A stretch of DNA of 64,000 bases from Endocalyx cinctus (taxonomy: Eukaryota > Ascomycota > Sordariomycetes > Amphisphaeriales > Apiosporaceae), in contig BCKC01000001.1 in assembly GCA_001600455.1 (NCBI GenBank), positions 5,544,441-5,608,440 of the forward strand, in the 5' to 3' direction. Under the pieces are notes generated by a model. That model ran no database searches and had not been told where the DNA came from. It saw nothing but the letters and a program-made list of their open reading frames with translations. Of this stretch, positions 45,236 through 56,612 are shown one piece after another (the stretch's first letter is position 1; every line of letters begins with the position of its first letter). Position numbers and translations under genes: made by a program.

Positions 45236-48013
45236 TTACATTCCTGGGTCCACTGGCCACTCGTCCAGCACGACCGGATCACCAGTAATAGTGAAGTTCC
45301 ACGCCGTCTGGGTAGGTACGTCGACTAAAAAACTATAACTTCCAGGATACAAAACCATATTTCCATTTTCGTCGTGCCGTCCAAGACTTCCCAGCGTTAG
45401 ATTCAGGCTAGCGGTTGCGTCCGAGGCCGACGTGACATTGAATAATCGCTGATACGCTACCAGCCTCTTGATCGGATACGGCTGCGGCCCATGCTCCCCG
45501 GCTAAGAAACCCAAGACCACGAAATCGGACGTCGTCTCTCCTACGTTAGCTACGGAAACCGGCACGCTCATAAACGGGCAATCTTTCTTGGAAGGCAGAG
45601 AACAGTCGTCGTCGTTCGTCAGATCGGCCGTGTCCCAAGTCAGGTCATCGTCCAAATCCACCGCGGTCTCGAACGTGGTGTAATGCAGCCCGAACCCGAA
45701 CGGCACCGTCGCCTCGTCGTACCACATATACGTCCGACCGGGATTCCCCGTCGTCGCGTCCGGCCTCAGGTTCATATCCGTCATGGCGACGTCGTCGGCG
45801 TAGCGAGCCGGGTACTGCGTGACGGGCAACCGTCCCGCGGGCGCGGCTTTGCCCGTGAGCACGTTCATGAGGGCGTCGCCGCCCGACTGCCCCGGGTACC
45901 CGGCCCAGGCGATGGCCGAGACGTTCGGGTGGTTCAGGAAGGGCGCGTCGTCGCGCTGGCCGCCGAACTGCGCGAGGACGAACGGCTTGCCGAGCCCGGC
46001 GAGCGCGAGCACGATGTCCCGCGTCTCGCCGGACCAGCGGATCAGCGTGCGGTCGTTGCTCTCGGATTCGCTCGACGTCGTCGGCCCGTCGCAGTATATG
46101 ATCACGTCGGCGGATCGCGCCGTCTCGAGGGCGCTGGTCCACCCGTTCGTGGTTGGGTCGCCGAGGGCGCCGTAGTAGAGCGCTTGGACGTTGGAGATCT
46201 GGATGGAGGCATCATGTCGGAATGGAAGTCAGTGTTTGCAATAAAAAAAATAGCTAACCACGTATTAAACGGGGCCACCGCCGGGGGAAATATCAAGGAA
46301 TAACAAAGAGTTTTTAATTCTCACTATGGATAAAATAAAATTAGTATCGACAACAGAAGATAAATTAATAAATAATAAGAATAAGATTAATAATGGCAGA
46401 AAATTTAAACAAAGAGACGAAGTTGTAGACAAAGAAGCTTTTTTCTTTGTCCATGTCCATACGTACCCTGGCTAGCGGCATAATACGGCGAGTGCAAATA
46501 TTTGGCAACCCCCTGATAATTACCTTGCATGTCCGTCGTGGCATTAGCCCAGGTACCGATCACGGCGATAGTCATGTTGCCCTCCTCCGGAATCTGTAAG
46601 GGCAAGATTCCGTCGTTCTTGATCAGCACGATACTCTCCTCGGCCGCCTTTCGAACCAGCTCTTCGGCCTCGGAGGTGAACACGTCTGAGAAGTCGAGAG
46701 ACCGGTACGGGACATTGTCGGCGGGATCGAAGTAACCCAGCTTTATAAGGGCGGAATAGAGTCTAAGTATAGCCCGGTCGAGGTCTTCATCATTGATCAG
46801 ACCTTGGTCGTACGCTGCCGGGAGGTGCAACTGATAGTACGTCCCGCAGTTTAGATCGGTTCCGGCAAGAAGGGAGCTTGCGGCTGCGGCCTCACGCGTG
46901 GGTCGGTAGTCGTGCGGCATGTAGACATTCTGGATGGCATCGCAGTCCGAAACAACGTACTGGTAGTCTCTAGTCCAGTTCCAGTGGTCTCGAAGGATGT
47001 CCTGGAGGATATACTGGTTGGAGCACGTGGGGATGCCGTTTAGAGCGTTGTAGGAACACATTATCGAGCCCGTGTGCATTTTGGCGCAAGTCTCGAACGG
47101 CGGCATGTAATATTCGGCTAATTCCTGGGGGGTGATCTTAGCGTCGAACTCGTAACGTTCGTTACCCATCCAATCTTCGATGTCGTATCCAGCAAAGTGC
47201 TATCAAACCCGGGTGCGGAAATATTAGTATATAAAAAATAAACCGAGAATAGTTGTTAACGAGGAGAAGCTATAGTTACCTTGCAAGTTGCTACAACTTT
47301 CAAGATTTCCGGGTCTTCGCCACCCTGCAGACCCTTGATAAGAGCGGCGACATATGAGCTCAGATGGAACGGGTCTTCTCCTGGCACCTCCTGACCTCGT
47401 CCCCACCGCGGATCGCGGTAAGGGTTGATATTCGGGGTCCAAAAATCAAGACCGGACCTATTAAAGTTGTTGAAAGCACGAGCCTCAGTACTAACGACGG
47501 TAGCAACCTTCTCAATTAAGTCGTCATCAAACGCAGCGCCCATCAGTATGGGCTGCGGGAAAGAGCTCGCGTAGGAGAAATCCTCCCCAGGTGTGTCGCT
47601 GAAAGTCACACCGGGCGAAGATGCCACGCCATGGAGTGCTTCCTCTGTTTCGATGACATTTCTCCTGAAGAAATTAGCTTCTTCCCCTCTTTGTTTTTTT
47701 GAGACGGCCCCGAAGGAAAAGGAAAATGACAAAACGTACGCCACCATTCGTAGGCTGGGATCCCGAGCCTCTCGACCCCGGGCGATGCGCTGATCAGGAG
47801 CTGGAACTTCTCGTCCGTTTCGAGGGCGGCGACTAGAGCGCCGGCACGCTCCGCTATAGAAAGATCGGTATTACAAACATCATTTGTAGCTAGGGGTCCG
47901 ATTGCGCAATCGGGGAAAATATGTCCTACGGCGTTGACTCCTAAAGTCATGGAGCCCAGGAGAGAACCCAATAAAATCTGTGCCATCATGGTAACAGGTC
48001 TTTTTTTGTTCAT
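45236..48013 (-). CDS. GH3 exo-1,4-beta-xylosidase (one splice junction unresolved)
   Basis: A secreted glycoside hydrolase family 3 enzyme that releases xylose from xylo-oligosaccharides. Exons: 47740-48013, 47280-47644, 46467-47199 and about 45236-46198. The first two introns (95 and 80 bp) splice in phase, giving YEWWQEALHGVASSPG and VATCKHFAGYDIEDW. A signal peptide is visible (MMAQILLGSLLGSMTLGVNA). The nucleophile is Asp298 in VVSDCDAI. NRSGLDFWTPNINPYRDPRWGRGQE is family-typical (read as two pieces). The C-terminal part has AGYPGQSGGDALMNVLTGK, PAGRLPVTQYPARY and a fibronectin-III-like end with SVPVSVANVGETTSDFVV. The obvious donor of intron 3 (GTACGT at 46466) leaves phase 1, but the best acceptor (CCAG before 46198) needs phase 0, so the gene is one base out of frame there. 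Confidence 0.88.
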
Positions 48014-48134
48014 TAAGTTCTTGAGGACAATGAATCACCATCGACCGAAGCAATTCCATTTCATTCCCTTTTCTTCGTCTTTATGAGCCACCCCCAACGC
48101 AAGGCAGCACGGTCCTCGCATCATCTCCTCACTT

Positions 48135-48209
48135 TCCCCGCAATGGGGAGAGAGAAAAACCTTGCAGTGTTGTCATCGTCGGGCCGGAGCTCATGCATGC
48201 TGCGCGGGG
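48135..48209. promoter_or_regulatory. Two candidate CreA carbon-repression sites
   Basis: GCGGGG matches the CreA consensus SYGGRG, at 48135-48140 (reverse orientation) and 48204-48209 (forward), 122-196 bp upstream of the beta-xylosidase ATG. The consensus is short, so this is only suggestive. Confidence 0.4.
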
Positions 48210-48441
48210 ATGCAGAGAAGCTCCAAGAATTCGGGGTATTTCCGAGTAGCATCATCACCACTCATCGCAACTCGCAAGAAGTAAAGCTCGCAACAACTTC
48301 TGCGTAGTATGGGACGTGATCTGATATCGATAAGATCACTTGGCACAAACGGATTTGCATTACACCGAAGGCGCGTCTTTACTAATTGGTTGGTGGGAGA
48401 ATATACGATGCGTAAGGCACATGCGGATTTCGATGAATTTA

Positions 48442-48448
48442 GGCTAAA
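48442..48448. promoter_or_regulatory. Candidate XlnR/Xyr1 site
   Basis: GGCTAAA, the xylan-regulator core, lies 429 bp upstream of the beta-xylosidase ATG. It is plausible because xylosidases are classic XlnR targets, but a single short match could be chance. Confidence 0.35.
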
Positions 48449-48784
48449 TGTAAAGAATGCGGAGTTGAGAACCCCAAACATATGCAGGTGGGTTAGGTGC
48501 CGATTATACGCATGGATTGAGGTTAAAACCCGGGCATTTGGTGTGTAGTATACAGGCCAAGTAACCGGAACGTTACCGAGCCTGAGAATATATTATGCTT
48601 CAAAATTGAATTGCATACCGTATCAAGTAATTATTTTGGGATTATTTCTGAGATGTGCGCGTTTGCTGTAGCCTAGCTACTCTAAGACGTCGCCCCTCTA
48701 GAAGACCAGAAGATTCTAGCTGAAAGCGATTTGCTCTTAGCAACACTAGAGAAATAATGAAAGCGAAGGCATGATAGAACGTTG

Positions 48785-50392
48785 CTAGATTATAGTGACA
48801 TGATCTAAATGTCCCCAACCCTCCTCTACACCGCAGGTACAGGCTACTCTGCAGTCTCCTATGTGCCTCCTCAAGCGCTTCTGCGATGTATCGCCTTTTT
48901 GAAAAGTGCGCAATGGCCTAGAGGAGTGAAATATCCACACAGATGGCCATTCCAGACCATCGACGCTTGACAACTTTTCCAAATCTTTCTCCAGTTGTTT
49001 GGCGGCTTGTGCATTGCTTGTCACTGTAGTCGCGCCGCTAGCCCATCCGTATGTCAGGACAGACCTGCTAAGATTTTTCAATTCCCCCAGTGCTTTCTTG
49101 ACATTGGGGGTAAGACGGGATTGGCAGTCATTCTCATTCGCATCAACGATACGTATCGGCAGTTGAAGGCGAGACGGAACATCCCAGATGGACAGGTAGC
49201 GTAATTCCTCTAATCGACGCTCGGGGGATCTCGATTCGTCGACGGTGAGCATGAGACTAGCACGAGCGCACTCTGAATTCGACCCCACCTCGTTGATGAT
49301 ACGAGCAAAAGCTGCAGCAGTTTCTTTAGTACACACGAGCTGGTGACCTTCCAAAATCGGGTATATCAGAGATGTCATGTGTATCGTATCTTCTATACGA
49401 ATATGATCACTTTGAGTCGAGGGGAACCATGGCTCTATTTCAACCTGCATATGGGTGATATCAGATGCCATAGCAATCAGAACAGATGGATCGAGGTTCA
49501 AGACCTTCTTAATGGTCGTCATAGGACCGGGAACCATCAGGTTCAGCAACGTTTTAGAAAGTGGTTCGGACGAAGGCACATCAACCGCACATTTTATATT
49601 TATGCCAGTTTGCCGACATATGTCAATGACTCTATCGATCTGGTCATGCTCACCCTCGAAAAGACGAGGAAGTATGAGATATGGAGTAGGAGTTTGTGTC
49701 CTGATGCGATGCTGACTTGCTATCCGGGCCAAATTCCGGGCAAGTTTAATCACACTTATATCATCATAGCTTTCGGCAGCGGTTCCGTCATACTCGCTGT
49801 CGTCATCATCGCCATCAAAATCTATAGCCGCCTCGGCCATCTCAAATGCAAGTTGCGTATTAGAGGTTGAACAGACCTTATACCATGAAAGCCCACCGTC
49901 TGCAATACAATCTACCATGAGAGAAGCTTTACCGGCCCTTTTCCGCGATTCACCTTCGGAATAACTAATGCGATGCCCGGGGGCTAATATAGGTCGATCG
50001 ACGTTACCAAGGTCAAAAGGGAAACGGATCTTGACGATGTCGCGTGATCTCTTGACGGTATCCCAAACGGTGGTGTAAAAAGGGAGATTGCTGGACCAGA
50101 TTCGAGTCATAGGAACGAAATTTGTTTCGGCTTCCAGCCTTACCTTTTCAAAGTTTTCGATTTCGATGTTGAGATTGCGAGAGAAGGCAGCATGTATGGT
50201 GTTGGGAAATTGTTGATAGTAGTACCCATCGAAGACGTTGGATAGGTGCTTGCTGAATTGATCGAGTTCTGATTGTACCGTCTTTGCATTTTGGAGGAGC
50301 TTATCACATGCCGCTAACTTCGCTTCAACATCATATGGGTCGCGTTCGCCTGAAAGTAGCCCGTCCGAACGGATGGTCTCATCAGATGTCAT
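48785..50392 (-). CDS. DUF1308 (C7orf25-like) protein
   Basis: A 535-residue single-exon protein. The N-terminal part (about residues 20-150) is helical, with LAACDKLLQNAKTVQSELDQ. The segment KASLMVDCIADGGLSWYKV strongly recalls the start of the conserved domain of human C7orf25 and its homologues. An acidic insert (DFDGDDDDSEYD) follows. The C-terminal part contains LDPSVLIAMASDITHM and YPILEGHQLVCTKETAAAFA, where the family has 'LDTTTL.A..S.L' and 'PILxGxxLVCTxxA' blocks of the PIN-like DUF1308 domain. The acidic residues of a PIN fold could be present but were not mapped. The biochemical role of the family is essentially unknown. It is divergently arranged with the urea transporter gene. 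Confidence 0.8.
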   Translation of the reverse strand: MTSDETIRSDGLLSGERDPYDVEAKLAACDKLLQNAKTVQSELDQFSKHLSNVFDGYYYQQFPNTIHAAFSRNLNIEIENFEKVRLEAETNFVPMTRIWSSNLPFYTTVWDTVKRSRDIVKIRFPFDLGNVDRPILAPGHRISYSEGESRKRAGKASLMVDCIADGGLSWYKVCSTSNTQLAFEMAEAAIDFDGDDDDSEYDGTAAESYDDISVIKLARNLARIASQHRIRTQTPTPYLILPRLFEGEHDQIDRVIDICRQTGINIKCAVDVPSSEPLSKTLLNLMVPGPMTTIKKVLNLDPSVLIAMASDITHMQVEIEPWFPSTQSDHIRIEDTIHMTSLIYPILEGHQLVCTKETAAAFARIINEVGSNSECARASLMLTVDESRSPERRLEELRYLSIWDVPSRLQLPIRIVDANENDCQSRLTPNVKKALGELKNLSRSVLTYGWASGATTVTSNAQAAKQLEKDLEKLSSVDGLEWPSVWIFHSSRPLRTFQKGDTSQKRLRRHIGDCRVACTCGVEEGWGHLDHVTII

Positions 50393-51805
50393 CTGAACTT
50401 GTTTTTTTTTTTTTGCCGGTTCGTAATATTAAGAGTTGAAGTTGTAGGTGGGTGTTCCCACTAAACAAATTCATAAATTATAGTAACTTCGATCCCGAGG
50501 TCTCCAGAGTAGTTTTTAATTCTTATTGCATACGCCATACTGTTCTTTATGGTAGATATTTCGTTATGCTTCTATCGCAGACATTAAATGCGATATAAAT
50601 AAACAGGCAGAAATACTCCGTAATTTTCGAGAAGTTATCGTCTGGATAAGAGTGCACAGACCACTGGCCTAATTTAGGCATCGGCTGATCGGTCTGTGTC
50701 GGCGCCCATTCTCTCTGCGCTCCGATCACCTTAGTAATGATACTGTTTATTATCATATGAAGACAGATCGAATATTTATACCATTGACTTACTGGCCACG
50801 CTTCTATATATCACATATCATAATTATAACGCTATAAATCCTTATGAGTGAGTGGCTGTTAGGTTCTGGTTGGTTCTCATAAAAAAAAAAGTCCTAGCTA
50901 AAAATCTCTCTAAGTCTAGTTTATATTGAGCGGCAGTATCCGTACTGCCGTACTGCCGTAATACTCCGCAGTAGCCATGGATAGAAATAATACTCCGTAG
51001 GTAGGATTTATATGCAGGGTTGTTCCAATTGACGATGGGAATGCTCATTGGCCTCCATTATAGAACAATTTTATACGCAATGGATTCTTCAGCTCGTCAA
51101 TATCGTGATTGATGAAGCTCTATAGACTGTGTCAATAATACTCCATCGGATGAATAATTTTAAGAATTTATTTCGATGTCTGATCTAAGAAGGTTTGTCG
51201 ATCGTATCCCCCGCATTGCAACCAAAAATTGAGGACGAGAGAGATAGATATTGATCGACCATTCAACCAATAATGTTCGGTCAGACATTCTCTTATCTAT
51301 AACTCTATGTCATACCCTACCAGGTACTTATCTTCAGGTTTAGCAATAGAGAAACAAGCTTTCTTGGGCGTCCGGCCGTATCTTTGATTCGCCTATAGAA
51401 TGTCAACTTCCACGCCGTAACCCCACTACTTTGTACTTGGCGTTCCTCGACAGCCGCATTTCTTATCAGAGCTTCCCCGTCTCTGTTGTGCTTGCTAAGG
51501 TAGGGCAGGTATAACCTTTACCTCGCACCTCTCCGAAGATGTGATCTAATTTAATGTAACCTTATAGACGAAAACCACAGATTATAATCTTACGCTGAGG
51601 TAATGGATATATATACTTAGGTATACGCCTAATCTTATTCATGGGGCGCCCGATAGATTTCTTCTGATGAAATACATCTCCCCACTCTTGTTTCCTAACA
51701 TCAGCTTTCGTACCTAGATATTTTAGATGTTTGGATAAAATCAGTACTACCATTTTCGTATATACTTTCTTTTGACTCTAATACATTTCTTAGAAATATC
51801 TCACA
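50393..51805. other. Divergent intergenic region
   Basis: There are 1.4 kb between the DUF1308 gene and the urea transporter. It contains several tactccgta-type motifs (near 50620, 50961, 50990 and 51137), a triple ccgtactg unit near 50938-50958, and a set of GATA sites nearer the transporter. No gene is seen. Confidence 0.7.
51242..51468. promoter_or_regulatory. GATA-factor site cluster upstream of the urea transporter
   Basis: Three HGATAR sites in reverse orientation, CTTATCT at 51292-51298 and 51327-51333 and CTTATCA at 51462-51468, plus AGATAG at 51242-51247, lie 340-560 bp before the ATG. AreA/NIT2 GATA activators bind such sites at nitrogen-scavenging genes, so nitrogen control of this transporter is expected. 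Confidence 0.6.
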
Positions 51806-54410
51806 ATGGCCGGTGGTGGAGGAGGCTCATCTGGTGCTGTCGCACCTCCTCTCACCCAGGCCTATGGCTATGGCATCGTTGTCGGATTGGGCTTCCTATT
51901 TGCTTTAGGAATGATTTTCACCACCTGGACACTGAAAAGGTTTGGTAATTGAATTAACCTTTCCTGATCTTATCGCTAATTCCATGTCAATTTTTTAGAT
52001 ATAACAATGAGCTACAAACCAGTGAAATGTTTAACACAGCCGGAAGAACGGTAAAATCCGGTCTTGTCGCTGCCGCCGTGGTTTCTTCTTGGACATGGGC
52101 TGCTACATTACTTCAATCTACTGGCATCGCTTACAAGTACGGTGTTTCAGGCCCATTCGTATGTACTTCTCTATATCTCTTTATTCCGAAACTCTTTCAT
52201 CAGTCTTAAACTTTTAAATAAATCATATCTAATATTGATTCTATAGTGGTATGCTGCAGGTGCAACTGTGCAGATTATTCTCTTTGCGACGCTCGCCATT
52301 GAGCTGAAGAGACGTGCTCCCAATGCTCACACGTTCTTAGAAGTGATCCGAGCTAGATATGGTAATAACCTTGCAATCTCTCCGCACCAAACATGATTTT
52401 AGTTAACTGTGTTTGAAGGTCGCATCACGCATTGTGTATTTATTTGCTTTGGTCTAGGTGAGTGGCTTGATTTCTCCAATCCTGCGCTCGTACCGAACAC
52501 TTCAATTTAGCTAACATTTTGAAGCAACTAATACTCTTGTGACTGCTATGCTTTTAACTGGAGGATCTGCTGTTGTCACTTCTCTTACGGGAATTCATAC
52601 TGCCGCAGCTTGCTTCCTGCTACCTCTAGGCGTCGTCATCTATACCATGTTTGGTGGAATCAAAGCTACTTTCCTTACCGATTATGTAAAGCAACCCCCC
52701 CTATATTATGAATCTTGCTACATCCAACTCAGTAACTTGCTATGAATTTCACCTGCTTACGAACTGTGAATAGGTTCATACTGTGGTAATTCTGGTGATT
52801 ATTCTTATTTTCGCCTTAACGACGTACGCTGCACCAAATGGAGTGCTTGGTTCTCCGAGCGTGGTCTATGATCGTCTAGTAGCGGCTGCTGCTGCGCACC
52901 CCGTCGACGGAAATGCTCAGGGTTCATATTTAACGATGCGTTCTCGAGAAGGAGCCATATTTTTTGTTATCAACTTAGGTATTTCGACACACCCCTAATT
53001 CATTCCGATATCGCTAACATCCTTTATGTAGTCGGAAATTTTGGCACCGTGTTTATGGATAATGGTAAGATTCACCCTGCCCACACACTCACGCGCAAAC
53101 CCATTTAAGACACCTATTTAAGGAGTAACTCTCGCTGACACCGTTAAAGGTTATTACAACAAGGCAATCGCCGCTCATCCTGTAGCCGCCCTCCCTGGTT
53201 ACATATTAGGCGGACTGGCATGGTTCGCTATCCCATGGCTTTGTGCGACTACTATGGGTCTCAGCGCACTTTCCCTTGAGGGTTACCCCGAGTTTCCTAC
53301 GTACCCTGATCGAATGAACTCCGCCGATGTCAACGCCGGACTCGTGTTGCCATATGCCGCAGTCGGTATTTTAGGAAAGTCGGGCGCAATATGCACTCTT
53401 CTCATGATCTTCATGGCCGTCACATCAGCCACGAGTGCACAGCTCATTGCAGTCTCGTCTATCTTTACATACGACATATACCAGTAAGTTGAAATTCGTA
53501 TATTTGTTATTATTCCTACCATCTGACATGACGGAATAGGACATACATCAACCCAGAAGCGGCGGGTTCGAGACTGATCGCGATTTCCCATGCCAGCGTC
53601 GTGGCTTGGGGTACAGCGCTCGCTGGATTTAGTGTCGGTCTTTTCTATGCAGGTATCTCTATGGGATGGCTATATTTATGGATGGGTGTCATCATATCAG
53701 GTGCAGTGCTTCCCGCTGCGTTGACCCTCTTGTGGAAACGGCAGAATTGGATCGCGGCGGCGGTGTCCCCCGTGCTGGCCCTGATTTTTGCATTGGTCGC
53801 ATGGACCGTAACGTGTGCGAAACTTTTCGATGGGCAACTGACCGTCGACAATCTCGGCAGCAATTACCCCATGCTTGCAGGAAATGTTGTTGCTCTGCTG
53901 AGTCCGCTCATATTTGTGCCCGTATTGACGTATGGTTTCGGCCCCGACAATTACGATTGGGCTTCGATGGGTGCAATCAAACAAGCCAACGATGCGGATG
54001 CTAATCAAGCAGATGCTAAAGTGGAAGCGGCCCCTACAACTCCAATTATAGTACACTCTCCGGAAGAGGATGTCACAAAATTAAACAAAGCCTCCCGTGT
54101 CGCGAAAATTCTAACTATCTTCATGACTTTGGCATTCATCATTGTTTGGCCGTTTCCCATGTACGGCTCGAGCTACGTATTTTCTAAGCCCTTTTTCACC
54201 GGTTGGGTAGTGGTTGGGATTATTTGGATCTTCTTCTCGTCATTTGCTGTGGGAATCTTCCCTCTGTGGGAAGGACGAGCGAGCATGATCAGGGTCACAA
54301 AGGCTCTCTTCGGCCACGGTACTATAGCGCAGGCCATTCAACCAAATAACAACATCGATGGAGAAGAAGTCTCGGCGACACCAGATCCAGGTGAGAAGAA
54401 AAAAGAGTAA
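51806..54410 (+). CDS. DUR3: Urea/polyamine active transporter, DUR3 type (sodium:solute symporter family)
   Basis: Nine exons: 51806-51939, 51999-52158, 52247-52361, 52419-52457, 52525-52685, 52774-52978, 53032-53064, 53150-53483 and 53540-54410. All phases agree and give 683 residues, the usual length for fungal Dur3 proteins. The protein is a multi-pass plasma-membrane transporter. Typical pieces are [104 protein letters not shown] and [20 protein letters not shown]. Dur3 proteins import urea with protons and, in yeast, polyamines, to feed urea amidolyase or urease. Exons 4 (39 bp) and 7 (33 bp) are very short. The upstream GATA sites fit nitrogen repression. Confidence 0.95.
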
Positions 54411-55038
54411 ACGAAGTGCCGGCCCAACGGAGACGATGATGTCGGTCTCGGTATGTTGTGTGGTCCACATGGAACGTGTTTCGTTTGATGTTGTCGATCC
54501 TCTTGAAGGTGACAGCACGGCATTGACAATGCTCATATTTAACAAAAATACATGTATTTAACCGAAATCTCAAAGTGTAAAGTATCGCTGTTGTCGGAAA
54601 CTAGCTTTACTGTCTAATCCATGTTAAGACTTTGGGTTAGGTCACATCTGAATAAACCCAACTCGATTGGATTTTCGATATCGGTTTCATGAGTTTATTG
54701 GCAACCACACAACGGAGAAGAAATGTTTTTAAAGCATAAAATGATCCGACAAAGACAAGAGAATCATCGCTCGGACAATTGTCTCGTATTTATCCTCCCG
54801 TCTTCCCTAAATGATCACCTTCGGCAACAAGAAAATCATACCTCCATCCGCCTCGCACCATGGCCCAAGCAAACACGGGAATTGAGCAAAGCATGGGAAA
54901 CCCAAGGAAACAAAAATATCTCCTACATCCTGGAAATTAAATAAATCGTACTTTATCTAGTTTAATTCTCCCGCTTCTATTCTACGTAATAATAAAAATT
55001 AATCAAAAAAAAAAATCTTGGTAGCCTATTAAGCCGAA
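54411..55038. other. Intergenic region
   Basis: About 630 bp between tandem genes. It holds the 3' flank of the urea transporter and the promoter of the cutinase-family gene. No gene is seen. Confidence 0.75.
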
Positions 55039-56020
55039 ATGACGCGTATCACTCTTCTTCTACCGCTGGTGCTGCACTTAATCGTGGGAATCGCCTCAGC
55101 CGCGACCCACCCCTCCAACCTGTATTATAGCAACGTGTATCGACGGCAGAACCAGACCTGCCCCGGCGTGCACATATTCGGAGCGCGCGAGACGACGGCG
55201 CCGCCCGGTTTCGGCTCCTCGTCCACCGTCGTCGGGCTCATCCAGGAACGTAACGCGGGCTCCACGATCGAATCCATCGTCTACCCGGCCGCGGGCGGGT
55301 CCGGTACCCAGTACGCGGCGAGCGTCTCCGTAGGCATCGCGGCCGTCGCGGCTCAGACGGCGATGTTTAACGCTATGTGCCCCGATAGCAAGATCGTTAT
55401 GGTTGGCTATTCACAGGTATTTTCCCTCTCTTACTTCTGTTTTTTTTCCTAGCGACAACAAACTCGAAAGACTAAAAAAAAAAATTAGGGCGCCCAAATT
55501 ACAGACGACGCTTTCTGCGGTGGGCCAGATGGACTGAGCACGAACTCGAGTCGCCCCACTATCTCGACCGGAGTCAGAAATGCGGTCGTCGCTATCATAC
55601 TTATGGGAAATCCGCGACATGTGGACGGGTTGCCTTTTAACGTAGGGAACGCCACGGCTGGAGGGGTAAGTACCTACTTTTCTCAGTTCTATATTCCTTC
55701 GAAATGACAGGTCAAAACATGTAATACTGACAGGAGAGAACAACAAAATTCACTAGTTCGCGGCTCGACCTCGCGGTTTCCGATGCGATGCATTTGAGAA
55801 TATTATTCAAGCCTACTGCGACGCCGAGGACCCCTTCTGTGCCAAGGGGAATAGTTCCGCTACCCATCAAGGTTACGGCAGGGTCTACGGTCAGCAGGCG
55901 TCTGATTTCGTGCAGAGACTTTTGGGTACGGATACTAGGACGAGCGGCGCATGGGGAATTAGAGGAGACTGGTTTCTTCTCACGGGATTCCTCCTTGCGA
56001 CCATCTTTCTTGTAGTCTAA
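55039..56020 (+). CDS. CE5 cutinase/acetylxylan esterase-family protein with C-terminal hydrophobic tail
   Basis: Three exons: 55039-55416, 55489-55665 and 55757-56020 (introns phase 0), giving 272 residues. A signal peptide is present (MTRITLLLPLVLHLIVGIASA). The alpha/beta-hydrolase nucleophile lies in GYSQG, rebuilt by splicing (Ser125). The acid is in CDAEDPFC (Asp210) and the histidine in ATHQGYG (His222). Cysteine positions (TCPGVHIFGARETTAPPGF; FCGGPDG; RCDAF) fit CE5. The DPFC...THQGYG end resembles acetylxylan esterases at least as much as true cutinases, so the substrate could be acetylated xylan, which would pair with the nearby beta-xylosidase. Unusually, the protein ends GDWFLLTGFLLATIFLVV, a hydrophobic tail with no charge after it, as in GPI-anchor signals. 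Confidence 0.9.
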
Positions 56021-56612
56021 TCTATGATGTATTATATGGGAAGAAAATCGGTTGATGGTTTTATGAATACGGGTACGGGTGGATAGGCTGTTTTCTTTTT
56101 TTCCCTATGAGCGCTGTGTCAGGGTTCAGCTAGGAGTTTTTGTTTATGACAATCATGTATTAGGTTAAATAATTAAGTGATGGACTGGGAATCACGCAGA
56201 CGCTGATATCATTCAAATTTTCATATATTTAACGAAAGCGTTTGCCGAACTCTGAAATCACCATGCATTTAATCCGGTCTCTGAAAAAAAAGAGAGAAAT
56301 AAATGAGCCAACATACCGCCGGTGGGCGAGTAATCGGGTACTTGCTATAAGACTCATGATAGCCAACGCCTGAATATGCTCCAAGAACTTTTCAAATAAC
56401 ATTATTACTTGAAAGAAGAAAATCTATATAAATCAGCATGGAAAGATGGCTTATAACTTCAAAATGAAAGTCTTCAAATTCAAAAGCGCAATTATATGGG
56501 CTGTTTCAAACACGTATTTTTACATCGCAAAGAAAGTCGTCGTTGTTATCTTATTTACCACATTTGAAAAATATATATATACCCGACCTTCCAAACACTC
56601 TACGCTATCACC
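56021..56612. other. Intergenic region
   Basis: About 590 bp with no gene. It is the promoter space of the chitinase-like gene. Confidence 0.7.

Larger units (their letters stand above)
48014..48784. other. Promoter side of the GH3 gene and 3' flank of the DUF1308 gene
   Basis: About 770 bp. It holds candidate XlnR and CreA sites, listed separately, and no gene. Confidence 0.6.

Noticed and set aside
45683..46303. 206-codon plus-strand frame
   Set aside because: Arg/Val-rich shadow of the GH3 gene.
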